Below are positions 45,944-56,372 of a DNA stretch of 64,000 nucleotides, in pieces; positions within the stretch are counted from its first letter, which is position 1; each line of letters begins with the position of its first letter. The notes under the pieces are model-generated. The model was not told the DNA's origin and searched no databases. It saw only the letters and a program-made list of their open reading frames with translations. Origin of the DNA: Ashinkailepas kermadecensis (lineage: Eukaryota; Arthropoda; Thecostraca; Neolepadidae). The position numbers and the translations under genes were made by a program. The stretch is from contig JAOTOM010005179.1 in the NCBI GenBank assembly GCA_034440615.1, positions 576,001 through 640,000 on the forward strand. Direction: 5' to 3'.

Positions 45944-46266
45944 CACGAGGATTGCCATTGCGCAGTGGGTAGTGGAGTGCACTGGGCTCCGACTATACAC
46001 GAGGATTGTCATTGCGCAGCGGGTAGTGGAGTGCACTGGGCTCCGACTATGCACGAGGATTGTCATTGCGCAGCGGGTAGTGGAGTACACTGGGCTCCGA
46101 CTATGCACGAGGATTGCCATTGCCCAGCGGGTAGTGGTGTACACTGGGCTCAGACTATATACGAGGATTGACATTATGCAGTGGGTAGTGGAGATCACTG
46201 TGCTCCGACTATACACGAGGATTGCCATTACGCAGTGGGTAGTATAGGGCACTGGGCTCCGATTAT
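45944..46266. repeat. 54-bp minisatellite, 6 copies
   Basis: CACGAGGATTGCCATTGCGC or a close variant starts units at 45944, 45998, 46052, 46106, 46160 and 46214. Each includes GGGTAGTGGAGT and CACTGGGCTCCGACTAT. 54 is divisible by three, so HEDCHCAxGSGVHWAP-type repeats appear in the frame 45749-46171, with no known family. Divergence is highest in the last two units. Confidence 0.94.
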
Positions 46267-47232
46267 GTGTTGTGCTGAGGGGGAAATTAGTGTGAATAGG
46301 TCTTATAATGGAATTTCTTTTAAAAGCATCAATCAAACATCAAAAGCCCTGTTTTATTACATATAATTACTGTCCATTATCGATGATAGGTCGTAATTGA
46401 CCTGTAAATGCACTAAATACAGGGTACACAATATTTTTTATTCTAGCTAAACAGAAGAAAAGGCACAGCGTGAATTACACGTCTGGATTCAGCCATGGCC
46501 ACGGTTGCAATCTATGCTTGATGCCCAAAACCTGCTCACAAATCTCTTGCGTCGGATGCATAATGCATGTAGCCGGTCGCAGACACCAGTGGTTCGCCTC
46601 TCATGCAGGTCGCCTTGCATGAGAGGTACTTAGCTCGGCTGATGGCAGTCGGATAAGCAGTCGCCATTATGCAAATGGAGTCGAGTCGCCGTGACGCAAT
46701 GGCGGACGGAGAAGACAGCCTCAGCCTCTACAGCCCCCGGTCGGCCGACCGACCGACGCAGCCGCGGCGGCCGGCCGGGTCGACAATTTTTCTCATTTGT
46801 CACACCTTCCGCATATAAATGAACCAGAATAAATCTCTCCAGGCTTCGGTAATGTCCCAAAATGAAGATATGAACAAGAGTTATGGGGGCAATAGCTGAA
46901 CCGGTATTGGCGGCCCGAAAGCGTCGTTAGTTTGCGGAACGGCCCCCGCCCGGTGTATTGTACGCGCTCGTAGGTGCGCTGGACGCAACCGATATGAAAT
47001 ACGCCTTTAACACGCCTATCTGGATTTGCAGTCGAGCGGGGCACGATCAATCAGCATACACCGTCGCGAGACGCCAAGCGTGCACGATGGGCGGGACGTT
47101 CGCCCATTGTACTCGATTTTTACCGCTCATGCCTTCCATTTAACGAGAGCATTTTAATTTGCCGTACATTTGCCGGTGCGCCGAAGTCTGTCCGGCCGCG
47201 GCTGGTCAGATGTGCCCTGGTGGCGTTCTGCC
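46267..47232. other. Unassigned DNA, CpG-rich at 46680-47100
   Basis: CGGCCGACCGACCGACG near 46741-46757 is a short GACC run. No recognisable product in frames of 60-85 codons. Confidence 0.4.
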
Positions 47233-47290
47233 GAGACGAGTCCGGCGGAGATGAGTCCGGCGGAGATGAGTCTGGCGGAGACGAGTCTGG
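47233..47290. repeat. 15-bp tandem repeat, 4 copies
   Basis: GAGACGAGTCCGGCG, GAGATGAGTCCGGCG, GAGATGAGTCTGGCG and GAGACGAGTCTGGC follow head to tail at 47233, 47248, 47263 and 47278. Confidence 0.93.
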
Positions 47291-47605
47291 CACCCGACTG
47301 GCGGCAGCAGCCGGTGCCGCTCCACCAGAGTCGGTCGCAACACTATCTTCCATGTCTGCGATCGTCGACAAAAACCTATCAGCCGCCGACAAACACGCGG
47401 CTCTCTCGCGGCCGCCGAAAACAAACGGCCGCGCTGCATTCTGGCGGCGCGCGCTGGGCGAAGCACGTGACCGGTGGCGGTGGCGATGCACTGTCGACGT
47501 ACGGTGCTGCTGTCGCTGGCGCGGCCGCCCTCGCCAGACGGCCCTCGCCGATCTCCAGCGGCGGCAGCCATCTCGCCAGGGCGCCGAGGGCAGAGCGCCG
47601 CGGGC
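47291..47605. other. CpG-rich spacer
   Basis: GC-rich DNA with several overlapping long frames that continue into the neighbouring 51-bp array (for example 47170-48480, plus, 436 codons). No domain recognised, and codon periodicity is dominated by the array. Confidence 0.4.
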
Positions 47606-48131
47606 GTGCCGTCTGGCAGCTCGGTGTCAGCACGGTCGTCGACACGGCCCGCGAGCGTGCCGTCTGGCAGCTCGGTGTCAGCACGGTCGTCGACACGGCC
47701 CGCGAGCGTGCCGTCTGGCAGCTCGGTGTCAGCACGGTCGTCGACACGGCCCGCGAGCGTGCCGTCTGGCAGCTCGGTGTCAGCACGGTCGTCGACACGG
47801 CCCGCGGGCGTGCCGTCTGGCAGCTCGGTGTCAGCACGGTCGTCGACACGGCCCGCGAGCGTGCCGTCTGGCAGCTCGGTGTCAGCACGGTCGTCGACAC
47901 GGCCCGCGGGCGTGCCGTCTGGCAGCTCGGTGTCAGCACGGTCGTCGACACGGCCCGCGGGCGTGCCGTCTGGCAGCTCGATGTCAGCACGGTCGTCGAC
48001 ACGGCCCGCAAGCGTGCCGTCTGGCATGCGCCGGGTCTGGCAGCTCGGTGTCAGCACGGTCGTCGACACGGCCCGCGGGCGTGCCGTCTGGCAGCTCGGT
48101 GTCAGCACGGTCGTCGACACGGCCCGCGGCG
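47606..48131. repeat. 51-bp minisatellite, about 10 copies
   Basis: GTGCCGTCTGGCAGCTCGGT followed by GTCAGCACGGTCGTCGACACGGCCCGCGxGC recurs at 47606, 47657, 47708, 47759, 47810, 47861, 47912, 47963, 48014 and 48081. The 48014 unit carries an extra ATGCGCCGGGTCTGGCAG-like segment (about 16 bp). Copies differ mainly at GCGAGC versus GCGGGC. Because 51 is divisible by three, frames on both strands (436, 333, 304 and 251 codons) stay open. Confidence 0.96.
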
Positions 48132-49007
48132 TTCGGCGTCACGGAAGCAGTCAGCCGCGGGACGAAAAAGTCGCTCAAAGGCGGAGCCGATCCGTTGGCG
48201 GCGTGGTGCGCCGCGATATGATCGTGTAGGCGCACCGTTCAGGATCGCCGCCAACGGCCGGCTCAGTGTGAACTCAGAGACGGCAATGGAGCATTCTGCA
48301 GCGCTACGGCAATGGAGCAGCGCTATGTCGTTTGTTGCGGCATTGCCACTGAATATGTCGGTGGTGGCGTGCATTCGAATATTGCTACCTCGTCAACGAA
48401 ACATATCCACGACCGACGCTAATGGATGTGCTGTTGCTGCTGAGCATGAGCATCTTGAGGATACCATGATATTTGTGTGAGCATTTTAGAAAATACGGGA
48501 GCGTTCAATACGTTGCAGATTATTTGTACTGGCTGATGGCAAAATGTGATATTTGCAATCGCTGGGTGCGTGTTATCCGCAGTCGACCGGTATTCTCCCG
48601 CCATCAGCGGCATAAATTCGCCATTATTAAAGCGACACGGCAGTGTGAGTAGGAAATGGTCACAATTTAGATAGCCCGCACTTTGGTTTAATTAAGCGGG
48701 CGGCGCGAGATGGCGGTGGTCGGTATTCCGAGCCGGGCGCGAGTCGCCGCCTGAGCACGCCGTTACTTGTGTACCACACACCCGCTCGTGGGTACTAATG
48801 GCGTGTAAATGCCGTGTCGCTAAGACGCCAGATCCCCCTATCGCCCATTAAGCGGGCGCACGCTCCCGGCGCCGAATAGAACATCCGTGTTCTGCATAAA
48901 ATGTTGCCATGGAGTGGACGACGGTGTCGGGGTGGCGCATTGGCAGGAGTGCGTGGACGTTTTCCGCCGAATTTGGCCCGTCTGCAGTCGACCAGTTGGA
49001 GGCGCGG
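48132..49007. other. Unassigned DNA
   Basis: 48132-48300 is CpG-rich, with an ATGGAGCA doublet near 48285-48315. 48690-48860 is again GC-rich. No gene recognised. Confidence 0.4.
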
Positions 49008-49217
49008 CAATGTCTCGAGAGCTCAGATGTACGGAGAATGTCGGCAATGTCTGGAGAGCTCAGAGGTACGGAGAATGTCGGCAATGTCTGGAGAGCTCAG
49101 ATGTACGGAGAATGTCGGCAATGTCTGGAGAGCTCAGATGTACGGAGAATGTCGGCAATGTCTGGAGAGTTCAGATGTACGGAGAATGTCGGCAATGTCT
49201 GAAGAGCTCAGATGTAC
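49008..49217. repeat. 37-bp minisatellite, 5.7 copies
   Basis: CAATGTCTGGAGAGCTCAGA followed by TGTACGGAGAATGTCGG starts at 49008, 49045, 49082, 49119, 49156 and 49193 with exact 37-bp spacing. Each unit carries GAGCTC, except one with GAGTTC. Confidence 0.95.
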
Positions 49218-49615
49218 GCTGCGCATTGGCTGCAGCGAACCCGGCAAACAGTCCATGCCGAGCGCGGCCGAAAAAATGACAGTGGCAGTCGCGACTCTGT
49301 TGTAACGGTGTGCGATCTCAATCTTAATGAAATATTCAAAGTAACGGTGGTAACTTATGAATACTTCAGGAATCCCAGAATTAAATTTCCGTTGGTGTGC
49401 GATATGGCGCACACATATCAGGTATCGAGGCAGTAGTTTCCCAAGTTTTCCCAAGCTAATCTAACCTTCAGTCCGAACTTTTCAACAGTTGGACGGATCC
49501 AAAATATAGTGCCGCAAATATCCTAAAAGCACCAGACACTGACAACGCAATATCACCGAGATTTTGTCACCGAAGTGATGATGAAACTAGAGTGCCAGTC
49601 GCTCATGCTTATGAG
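49218..49615. other. Unassigned unique DNA
   Basis: AT-moderate, no gene recognised; it lies directly left of a MITE. Confidence 0.4.
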
Positions 49616-49818
49616 CAGGGGCGCAGCCAGGATATCATTAAGGCCCCACCCCCCCACAAAAAAAAACGATGAAATAGAGACTGCTTTTGGCGCACGAGAG
49701 CCCCGGAAAGTTGCGGTTTTGCGTGATGAAAGTCTCAAAGTGTCTGGCTTGATGTAGTGTATTTTTTGTTATCCTAAGGGGAAGGGGGCATGCCCCGGGC
49801 CCATTGGCTGGGCCTCTG
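49616..49818. mobile_element. hAT-like MITE, 203 bp
   Basis: The left end CAGGGGCGCAGCCA (49616-49629) matches the inverted right end TGGCTGGGCCTCTG (49805-49818) at 12 of 14 positions. Flanking octamers CTTATGAG (49608-49615) and TTCGTGAG (49819-49826) agree at 5 of 8, all mismatches being transitions, consistent with an aged 8-bp target-site duplication. CAGGGGCGxAGCCAGG is a common terminus of non-autonomous hAT families in invertebrates. There is no transposase frame; a C-run and A-run lie at 49648-49669. Its ends differ from those of the 19.4-kb element, so two families are present. Confidence 0.68.
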
Positions 49819-49826
49819 TTCGTGAG

Positions 49827-50014
49827 TTCTCCATATCTTGTGTGACATATCGCCGGCTTGCCACGGTATTTTTATGTACACCTCATTGAATTTAGGAGCA
49901 TTGCTTCCTAGGCGCAATGCCATCAACCAAATCAGTCCTAACCTCCACGGTGGTATGGTTATTCGTGGCGTAGTATACTCCTAGTGGCGCTTGGGTCAGA
50001 ACTAGCAACTCCAG
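49827..50014. other. Unassigned spacer
   Basis: Unique DNA, nothing recognised. Confidence 0.4.
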
Positions 50015-50142
50015 CATGGCTAACGCCCGAGGTCAGATCGGGTCAGCTCATTGGACCATGGCTAACCATGGCTGACCATGGCTGACCATGGCTGACCATG
50101 GCTAACGCCCGAGGTCAGATCGGGTCAGCTCATTGGACCATG
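50015..50142. repeat. 46-bp direct repeat bracketing a CCATGGCTGA run
   Basis: CATGGCTAACGCCCGAGGTC followed by AGATCGGGTCAGCTCATTGGACCATG occurs at 50015-50060 and 50097-50142. Between them the 10-bp word CATGGCTGAC or CATGGCTAAC repeats about four times (NcoI-type CCATGG each time). Confidence 0.9.
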
Positions 50143-50768
50143 CGGCCACGACCACCAGGCTTTAGTTTGCATGCATGCTTCATTAATCGCGCGCACAGTT
50201 AACGCTTTATGAAATCGATTCGGGATGGACGGAAATACCCGTCTTAACTATGAGGCTCTTAAGTGGTGACAACGCAACGATAGGTTCTCTGTTAAATCCG
50301 GAAGAATTAGGCGGTACCAATACTAAGGGGAAACACCCCCTCACAAGCACATAGAGCAACACCACAGGCTGTGTGTTTGGCTCTTGGTAGAAATTGTAAT
50401 CTCTTCACAACCTACTATGTTTCGCAACTGAAAAGCATCCTTATTTGAAGTATCGATTTCATGTTACTGAGTTTTGCAAAATGAGCCAACCTTGCATATG
50501 ACTGACATCGAGGTCCATGATCTACTGTAAAAATATGAAGCATCTCTGCGAAAGAGCTGTAGCTGTTTGGCACCATCATTCCAAGAGTACCGCACATCTG
50601 ACTAAGTAAAAATACAAGCCATGCAATATCAGCATGGAGACTTTGTTATTTCCCTCTTTTTTTAGCGATGTGTGAATGTGTGAGGTACGTTGTGTTATTT
50701 CTGCTGATTTCAACCCGTAGTATGCCACTGTTTTTCTTCTTTTCTTCACGCACTGTCTCTTGCTGGCT
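50143..50768. other. Unassigned unique DNA
   Basis: No gene recognised. Confidence 0.4.
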
Positions 50769-50833
50769 TACGTTGCTGACAATTCCTGCTAGCGTTGCTG
50801 ACAATTCCTGCTTGCGTTGCTGACAATTCCTGT
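50769..50833. repeat. 22-bp tandem repeat, 3 copies
   Basis: CGTTGCTGACAATTCCTGCT followed by two variable bases starts at 50771, 50793 and 50815. Confidence 0.92.
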
Positions 50834-51323
50834 CGACATGTTCGTGTACCCATCTTAACCATTGTGTGTTGGCCCTTCTTGTATGTACTATAACATCACA
50901 ACTGAAAGCCACGAGTGGTGTTTCATCACTCCGATTGGAGGGGATGGGGAAGAGACGACATTACTTTGACTCACAAACATGAACGAAAATAGAGGTTTTA
51001 CTTATTTTACTCCGATTTAATTTGGAGCCGTATTATCCTCGAGCTCATCCTATCAATGTGAACCGCACTGGACCAACAATAAACATCACCCCATCACATT
51101 ATGTATCGTCCCATCCCAGACCCATGACAGGAAAACACCATTCGTCATGCTGTCATTCCTCGCTGCAAATACTGCACTTAAAACAACATGCCTTACACGA
51201 AATCATCACAACTCGGAGGTATTATCCCATTTGAAAACAATTTGGTGAAAAATAGACAGATTGAAACTCAGAAATGTACATCATGCAGTTCTTATGATAT
51301 AAAGCCTTCGGTTCGCCGTATTC
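50834..51323. other. Unassigned unique DNA
   Basis: AT-moderate, no gene recognised. Loose CATCACA/CATCCCA words at 51085-51125. Confidence 0.4.
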
Positions 51324-51590
51324 CGTGACACTAGACCGTAACCCGTAACATATTCCGTGACACTAGACCGTGACCCGTAACATATTCCGTGACACTAGAC
51401 CGTGACCCGTAACATATTCCGTGACACTAGACCGTAACCAGTAACATATTCCGTGACACTAGACCGTAACCCGTAACATATTCCGTGACACTAGACCGTG
51501 ACCCGTAACATATTCCGTGACACTAGACCGTAACCAGTAACATATTCCGTGACACTAGACCGTAACCCTTAACATATTCCGTGACACTAG
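51324..51590. repeat. 32-bp minisatellite, 8.3 copies
   Basis: CGTGACACTAGACCGTAACC followed by CGTAACATATTC repeats at exact 32-bp spacing from 51324; the last partial copy at 51580 ends CACTAG. Variation is at GTAACC/GTGACC and CCCGT/CCAGT/CCCTT. Each unit contains the CTAG tetramer and an internal imperfect repeat of CGTAAC/CGTGAC. Confidence 0.95.
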
Positions 51591-52030
51591 GGTGCATCGT
51601 TGCAATGTGCAATCATATCAAAAGTGTGTCACTATGTGCTATACGCGTTTGTCGTGCACACATGGGAGTAGACTCGCTCAGTCTTCGCCCTCGCTGGCAA
51701 CTAGAGTTAATTTATGTGGAAAACAATGATAGATGACAGAAAGAACCCAATCTGTTCCCGCTGTCTATTCTAGCCGTCTAACATGTATCCTTACCGTATG
51801 TCGCCTCTGTCTGGCGTCAGTTTTGTGTACTTCGTAGAGGTTACCATCGACACAGTAGCTTTACGTTTTGTTTCGGTTTGGTTTGAACGGAAGGAACATT
51901 AAGTCTACCTGACAATAGCTGAAGACGGATGCCGAAGGCGCTGTCGGATGGGTTTTGAGGTAATAATTCCTTTATGCTGGTTTAGCGGTTCTTGCCCAGC
52001 CACAAGCGATACAGCCAGTGCCGAACGGAC
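51591..52030. other. Unassigned unique DNA
   Basis: No gene recognised. Confidence 0.4.
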
Positions 52031-52325
52031 ATGCCTTGCAGGGCAGGTCGGTGATGGTGAACAGCCATGCCTTGCTGGGCAGGTCGGTGATGGTGAACAG
52101 CCATGCCTTGCTGAGCAGGTCGCTGATTGTGAATAGCCATGCCTTGCTGGGCAGGTCGGTGATGGTGAACAGCCACGCCTTGCTGGGCAGGTCGGTGATG
52201 GTGAACAGCCATGCCGTGCTGGGCATGTCGGTGATGGTGAATAGCCATGCCTTGCTGGGCAGGTCGGTGATGGTGAACAGCCATGCCTTGCTGGGCAGGT
52301 CGGTGACGGGTAAACAGACATGCCT
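52031..52325. repeat. 36-bp minisatellite, 8 copies
   Basis: CTTGCTGGGCAGGTCGGTGA followed by TGGTGAACAGCCATGC starts at 52035 and every 36 bp to about 52323. Variants include CTTGCAGGG, CTGAGCAGGTCGCTGATTG and GCCGTGCTGGGCATG. 36 is divisible by three, so frames of 116-182 codons on both strands are open by construction. Confidence 0.95.
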
Positions 52326-53699
52326 TACTTGGGATACTGCTCGAAAGAAAAAGGTCCAATATGAATAGCGGGTTTTTTTTCTGCGATACCATTTGAAGCT
52401 TGTGAAAAGATCAGGGAGACACCGAGGGATTTGGAGACCAGGAATGGAGAGCATCTGGCTGACTTGTGGTTTCATCGGACAACCAGTGCTCTGGTTGTCG
52501 TTGCTGGACTTGAGAGCCACCTACCGAACTGGGGTCAGACTGGGAAGGTCTATAGCCGCGTAGCCGAAAGGCACAGAAAAGAGTATCGGCCTGTATCCCG
52601 GGAGTGTTCGGCTCTTTGATATAAAAATATGTTGTGATGCAAACGTAGATGGTATTAGAGGTTCACCTTGCATTGAAGTAAAGGTATTCCGTGTGCAAAC
52701 ACGCGTGAAGCCCAGTTCAATATACATTCCAATTTCGAAAGCGTGTATTCAGAAGTGTTGATTTGTGTACCCTTGGGTCCGATACAAATTTCGATAAATG
52801 TAATGCAAATAGGCTGCAAATAGGCTCCTTGTAAGCCTATCAACACCTTTGAAAGACTGCATTGTGTCTCCTTGTGTGCTTTGCATTTCGTTGTTAATGT
52901 AACTTTTCGTTGAGGTGGTGAATAAAAACGTGTAGGTGAATATTGAAATGAAGAATGCTTATGTAGCATGCGAGAGGAACAGACAAAACTGACATGATTA
53001 CAATAATCGTGCACGATTCTTGGCAGCTATAATATTAATAGGTTGAATAAAAACTTTGCGACTCCAACGAATAGCGCTGTAATTAGACTCTCACACGTAC
53101 CTTTCTCAACCTGGGCCGCCTACTGACATATGTAATGACCCACTTTGAAACTGATGTGAAGCCTTCTAATATCTTATCATATAGCATGCATCCCTATGCA
53201 TTCTATAGAATAACCGATGTCCCAAAGCAGATCTTGTTTTGTAATGCGCACATTACCGCGGTGATTGACCGTAAGCATAACACACACCTCTTTACCACAA
53301 GCTCACCCATTGTCACCAATCTGTGTGATCGTTTCTGGGCGGGTGGCAATTTTACGAACCGAAGTGTGTTTTATGGCCTGTTTTTATCAGACCAGTAAGT
53401 GCTCATGACTTCTTTACGCACCTGGTTTATAGGGAGTAAAAGGGCTATAAACCCCGACCACCTAGTAGAGGGCGCGAGCGGCGGCAAGTGGCGGCGGTCA
53501 GGCCAGCCGCACGACGCTCCCGGACGTGAGGCTCCCCGGACGGCTCCCCTGCAGAGCATTCCCCCGACTCTGACGACCATATCGCCGACTCTGGCAACCA
53601 CTCAACCACCAGATGAGCGCCAAACCAACTGGGTGGCGGCGACGACTTCCGACGACGATAATGATCAACACTTCTTGACACTAAATCTCGACGGCATTA
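52326..53699. other. Unassigned DNA; CpG-rich at 53455-53660
   Basis: 52326-53450 is AT-moderate with no gene recognised. 53455-53660 is CpG-rich. The frame 53399-53794 (plus, 131 codons) reads as low-complexity S/T/P/R-rich sequence and then enters the following array. No domain recognised. Confidence 0.4.
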
Positions 53700-55152
53700 C
53701 TGAGATAGCCCGTCACCGAGGCAGCCCGCCGCCGAAACCGAGGAAGCCCGCCGCCGACACAGCGCGTCACCGAGACATCCCGCCACAGAAATAGCCCGTC
53801 ACCGAGACAGCCTGCCACCGAGACATCCCACCACCGCAACATCCCGCCACCGAGACATCTCACCACAGATGCATCCCACCACCGAGACATCCCACCACCG
53901 AGACATCTCGTCACAGAGATAGCCCGTCACCGAGACAGAAACAGCCTGCCACCGAGATATCCCGTCACCGAGACATCCCACCACCGCGACATCCCGCCAC
54001 CGAGACATCTCACCACCGAGACAGCCTGCCACCGAGACAGAAACAGCCTGCCACCGAGATATCCCGTCGCTGAGACATCCCACCACCGAGACATCCCGCC
54101 ACCGGGACATCTCACCACCGAGAGAGCCTGCCACCGAGACATCCCACCACCGAGACATCCCGCTACCGAGACATCTCACCACAGATGCATCCCACCACCG
54201 AGACATCCCACCACCGAGACATCTCGCCACCGAGACATCCCACCACCGAGACATCCTGTCACAGAGATAGCCCGTCACCGAGACAGAAACAGCCTGCCAC
54301 CGAGATATCCCGTCACCGAGACATCCCACCACCGCGACATCCCGCCACCGAGACATCTCACCACCGAGACAGCCTGCCACTGAGACAGAAACAGCCTGCC
54401 ACCGAGATATCCCGTCACCGAGACATCCCACCACCGAGACATCCCGCCACCGAGACATCTCACCACCGAGAGAGCCTGCCAACGAGACATCCCACCACCG
54501 AGACATCCCGCTACCGAGACATCTCACCACAGATGCATCCCACCACCGAGACATCCCACCACCGAGACATCTCGCCACCGAGACATCCCACCACCGAGAC
54601 ATCCTGTCACAGAGATAGCCCGTCACCGAGACAGAAACAGCCTGCCACCGAGATATCCCGTCACCGAGACATCCCACCACCGCGACATCCCGCCACCGAG
54701 ACATCTCACCACCGAGACATCCCGCTACCGAAACATCTCACCACAGATGCATCCCACCACCGAGACATCCCACCACCGAGACATCTCGCCACCGAGACAT
54801 CCCACCACCGAGACATCCTGTCACAGAGATAGCCCGTCACCGAGGCAGAAACAGCCTGCCACCGAGATATCCCGTTACCGAGACAGCCTGCCACCGAGAC
54901 ATCCCACCACCGAGACATCCCACCACCGAGACATCCCACCACCGAGACATCCCGTCACAGAGGTAGCCCGTCACCGAGACAGAAACAGCCTGCCACCGAG
55001 ATATCCCGTCACCGAGACAGCCTGCCACCGAGACATCCCACCACCGAGACATCCCACCACCGAGACATCCCGCCACCGAGACATCTCACCACAGATGCAT
55101 CCCACCACCGAGACATCCCACCACCGAGACATCTCGCCACCGAGACATCCCA
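53700..55152. repeat. 15-bp minisatellite, about 95 units, with higher-order repeats
   Basis: The base unit is CCACCGAGACATCCC (variants CCGTCACCGAGACAT, CTGCCACCGAGATAT, GAGACAGAAACAG). A landmark ACAGATGCATCCCACC recurs at 53865, 54181, 54529, 54743 and 55091 (spacings 316, 348, 214, 348), showing amplification of blocks of 200-350 bp. The segment from 54181 matches that from 54529 over roughly 190 bp. Many frames are open on both strands (for example 54185-54832 plus, 53799-54704 minus); I regard them as by-products. Confidence 0.95.
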
Positions 55153-55515
55153 ATATAACCCCTAAGCGCGATATAATCCGCCAAGGGGCGCGATATAATC
55201 CGCCAAGGGGCGCGATATAATCCGTCGAGAGGCGCGTATAGTCCGCCGAGGGGCGCGATATAATCCGCCGAGGGCGCGATATAATCCGCCGAGGGGCGCG
55301 ATACAATCCGCTGAGAGGCGCGATATAATCCGCTGTGGGGCGCGATATAATCCGCCGAGGGGCGCGATATAATCCGCCGAGAGGCGCCATATAGTCCGCC
55401 GAGGGCGCGATATAATCCGCCGAGGGGCGCGATGTAATCCGCCGAGGGGCGCGATACAATCCGCCGAGGGGCGCGATATAATTCTTAGAGGGGCGCGAGT
55501 TAATCCGCCGAAGGC
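55153..55515. repeat. 22-bp minisatellite, about 16 copies
   Basis: GCGATATAATCCGCCGAGGG plus GC is the consensus. Variants drop one G (CGAGGGCGCG), or have GCCATATAGTCC, GCGATACAATCC, GCTGAGAGGC or CGCTGTGGGGC. The array starts within about 20 bp of the end of the 15-bp array, with essentially no unique spacer. Confidence 0.93.
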
Positions 55516-56021
55516 AGCCAAAAGCTGTTTACGAGAAGGACAGCGGAGTGCTGGGCCGCCATTGTTGTTTTCCGGCAGCAGTAATCGATGATACACGACC
55601 GCTGCGGTAATGGTGTTCTGCTGTTCCCGGAGATGAAATGCATGGAAAGCGGCGGCGGAATTGTTTGCAGGTGCGACATTCTAGCCAGGAAGAGAAGGCG
55701 GAGCAATACCACGAGCAACGGCACCGCGACGGTAGAACAATGCATACAGATTCGACGGCGTCTGCATACTGCAACTCGCCGCGCCACGTGCCACGTCACT
55801 CCTTTATCTTACTCGAAGCACTTTGGTGCCTTATCCGCTCCGCAGACACTCCGACACCGGCGTAAACACAACGCCGTCAGCCGGCCTACGTCGTCTCCGT
55901 CGAACGTCGGCGACGCCGCGGCGTAGTGGAATTTGCATAGCGAGTGCATTGTGCCGTGCATCGCCCGCAGACGCGAGTGTAGGGATAACATTACGGCGGT
56001 GCCTGGCCACCGTGGGATGCG
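55516..56021. other. Unassigned DNA, CpG-rich toward the right
   Basis: No recognisable gene; overlapping frames up to 112 codons lack domains. Confidence 0.4.
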
Positions 56022-56372
56022 GGGAGGCCTGACCGTCGGCAGACCCGTGGGCGGCGGGGAGGCTGGCCGTCGGCAGACCCTTGGGCGGCGGGGAGGCCTG
56101 ACCGTAGGCAGACCCGTGGGCGGCGTGGAGGCCTGGCCGTCGGCAGACCCGTGGGCGGCGGGGAGGCTGGCCGTCGGCAGACCCTTGGGCGGCGGGGAGG
56201 CCTGGCCGTCGGCAGACCCGTGGGCGGCGGGGAGGCTGGCCGTCGGCAGACCCTTGGGCGGCGGGAGGCCTGACCGTAGGCAGACCCATGGGCTGCGGGA
56301 GGCCTGGCTGCCGGCAGACCTGTGGGCTGCGGGAAAGCCTAGCCGTCGGCAGACCCTTGGGCTTCCGAGGAG
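56022..56372. repeat. 34/35-bp minisatellite, 10 copies, partly dimeric
   Basis: Anchors CGGCAGACCC or AGGCAGACCC recur at 56037, 56071, 56106, 56141, 56174, 56210, 56243 and onward to about 56344. Forms GGAGGCCTGGCC followed by CGTGGGCGGC and GGAGGCTGGCC followed by CTTGGGCGGC alternate in the centre, so a roughly 69-bp dimer has been amplified. The right edge is more diverged (GGGCTGCGGGA). Confidence 0.92.

Noticed and set aside
53799..54704. 301-codon minus-strand frame rich in SRWWDVSV repeats
   Set aside because: By-product of the 15-bp unit; multiple frames on both strands remain open.
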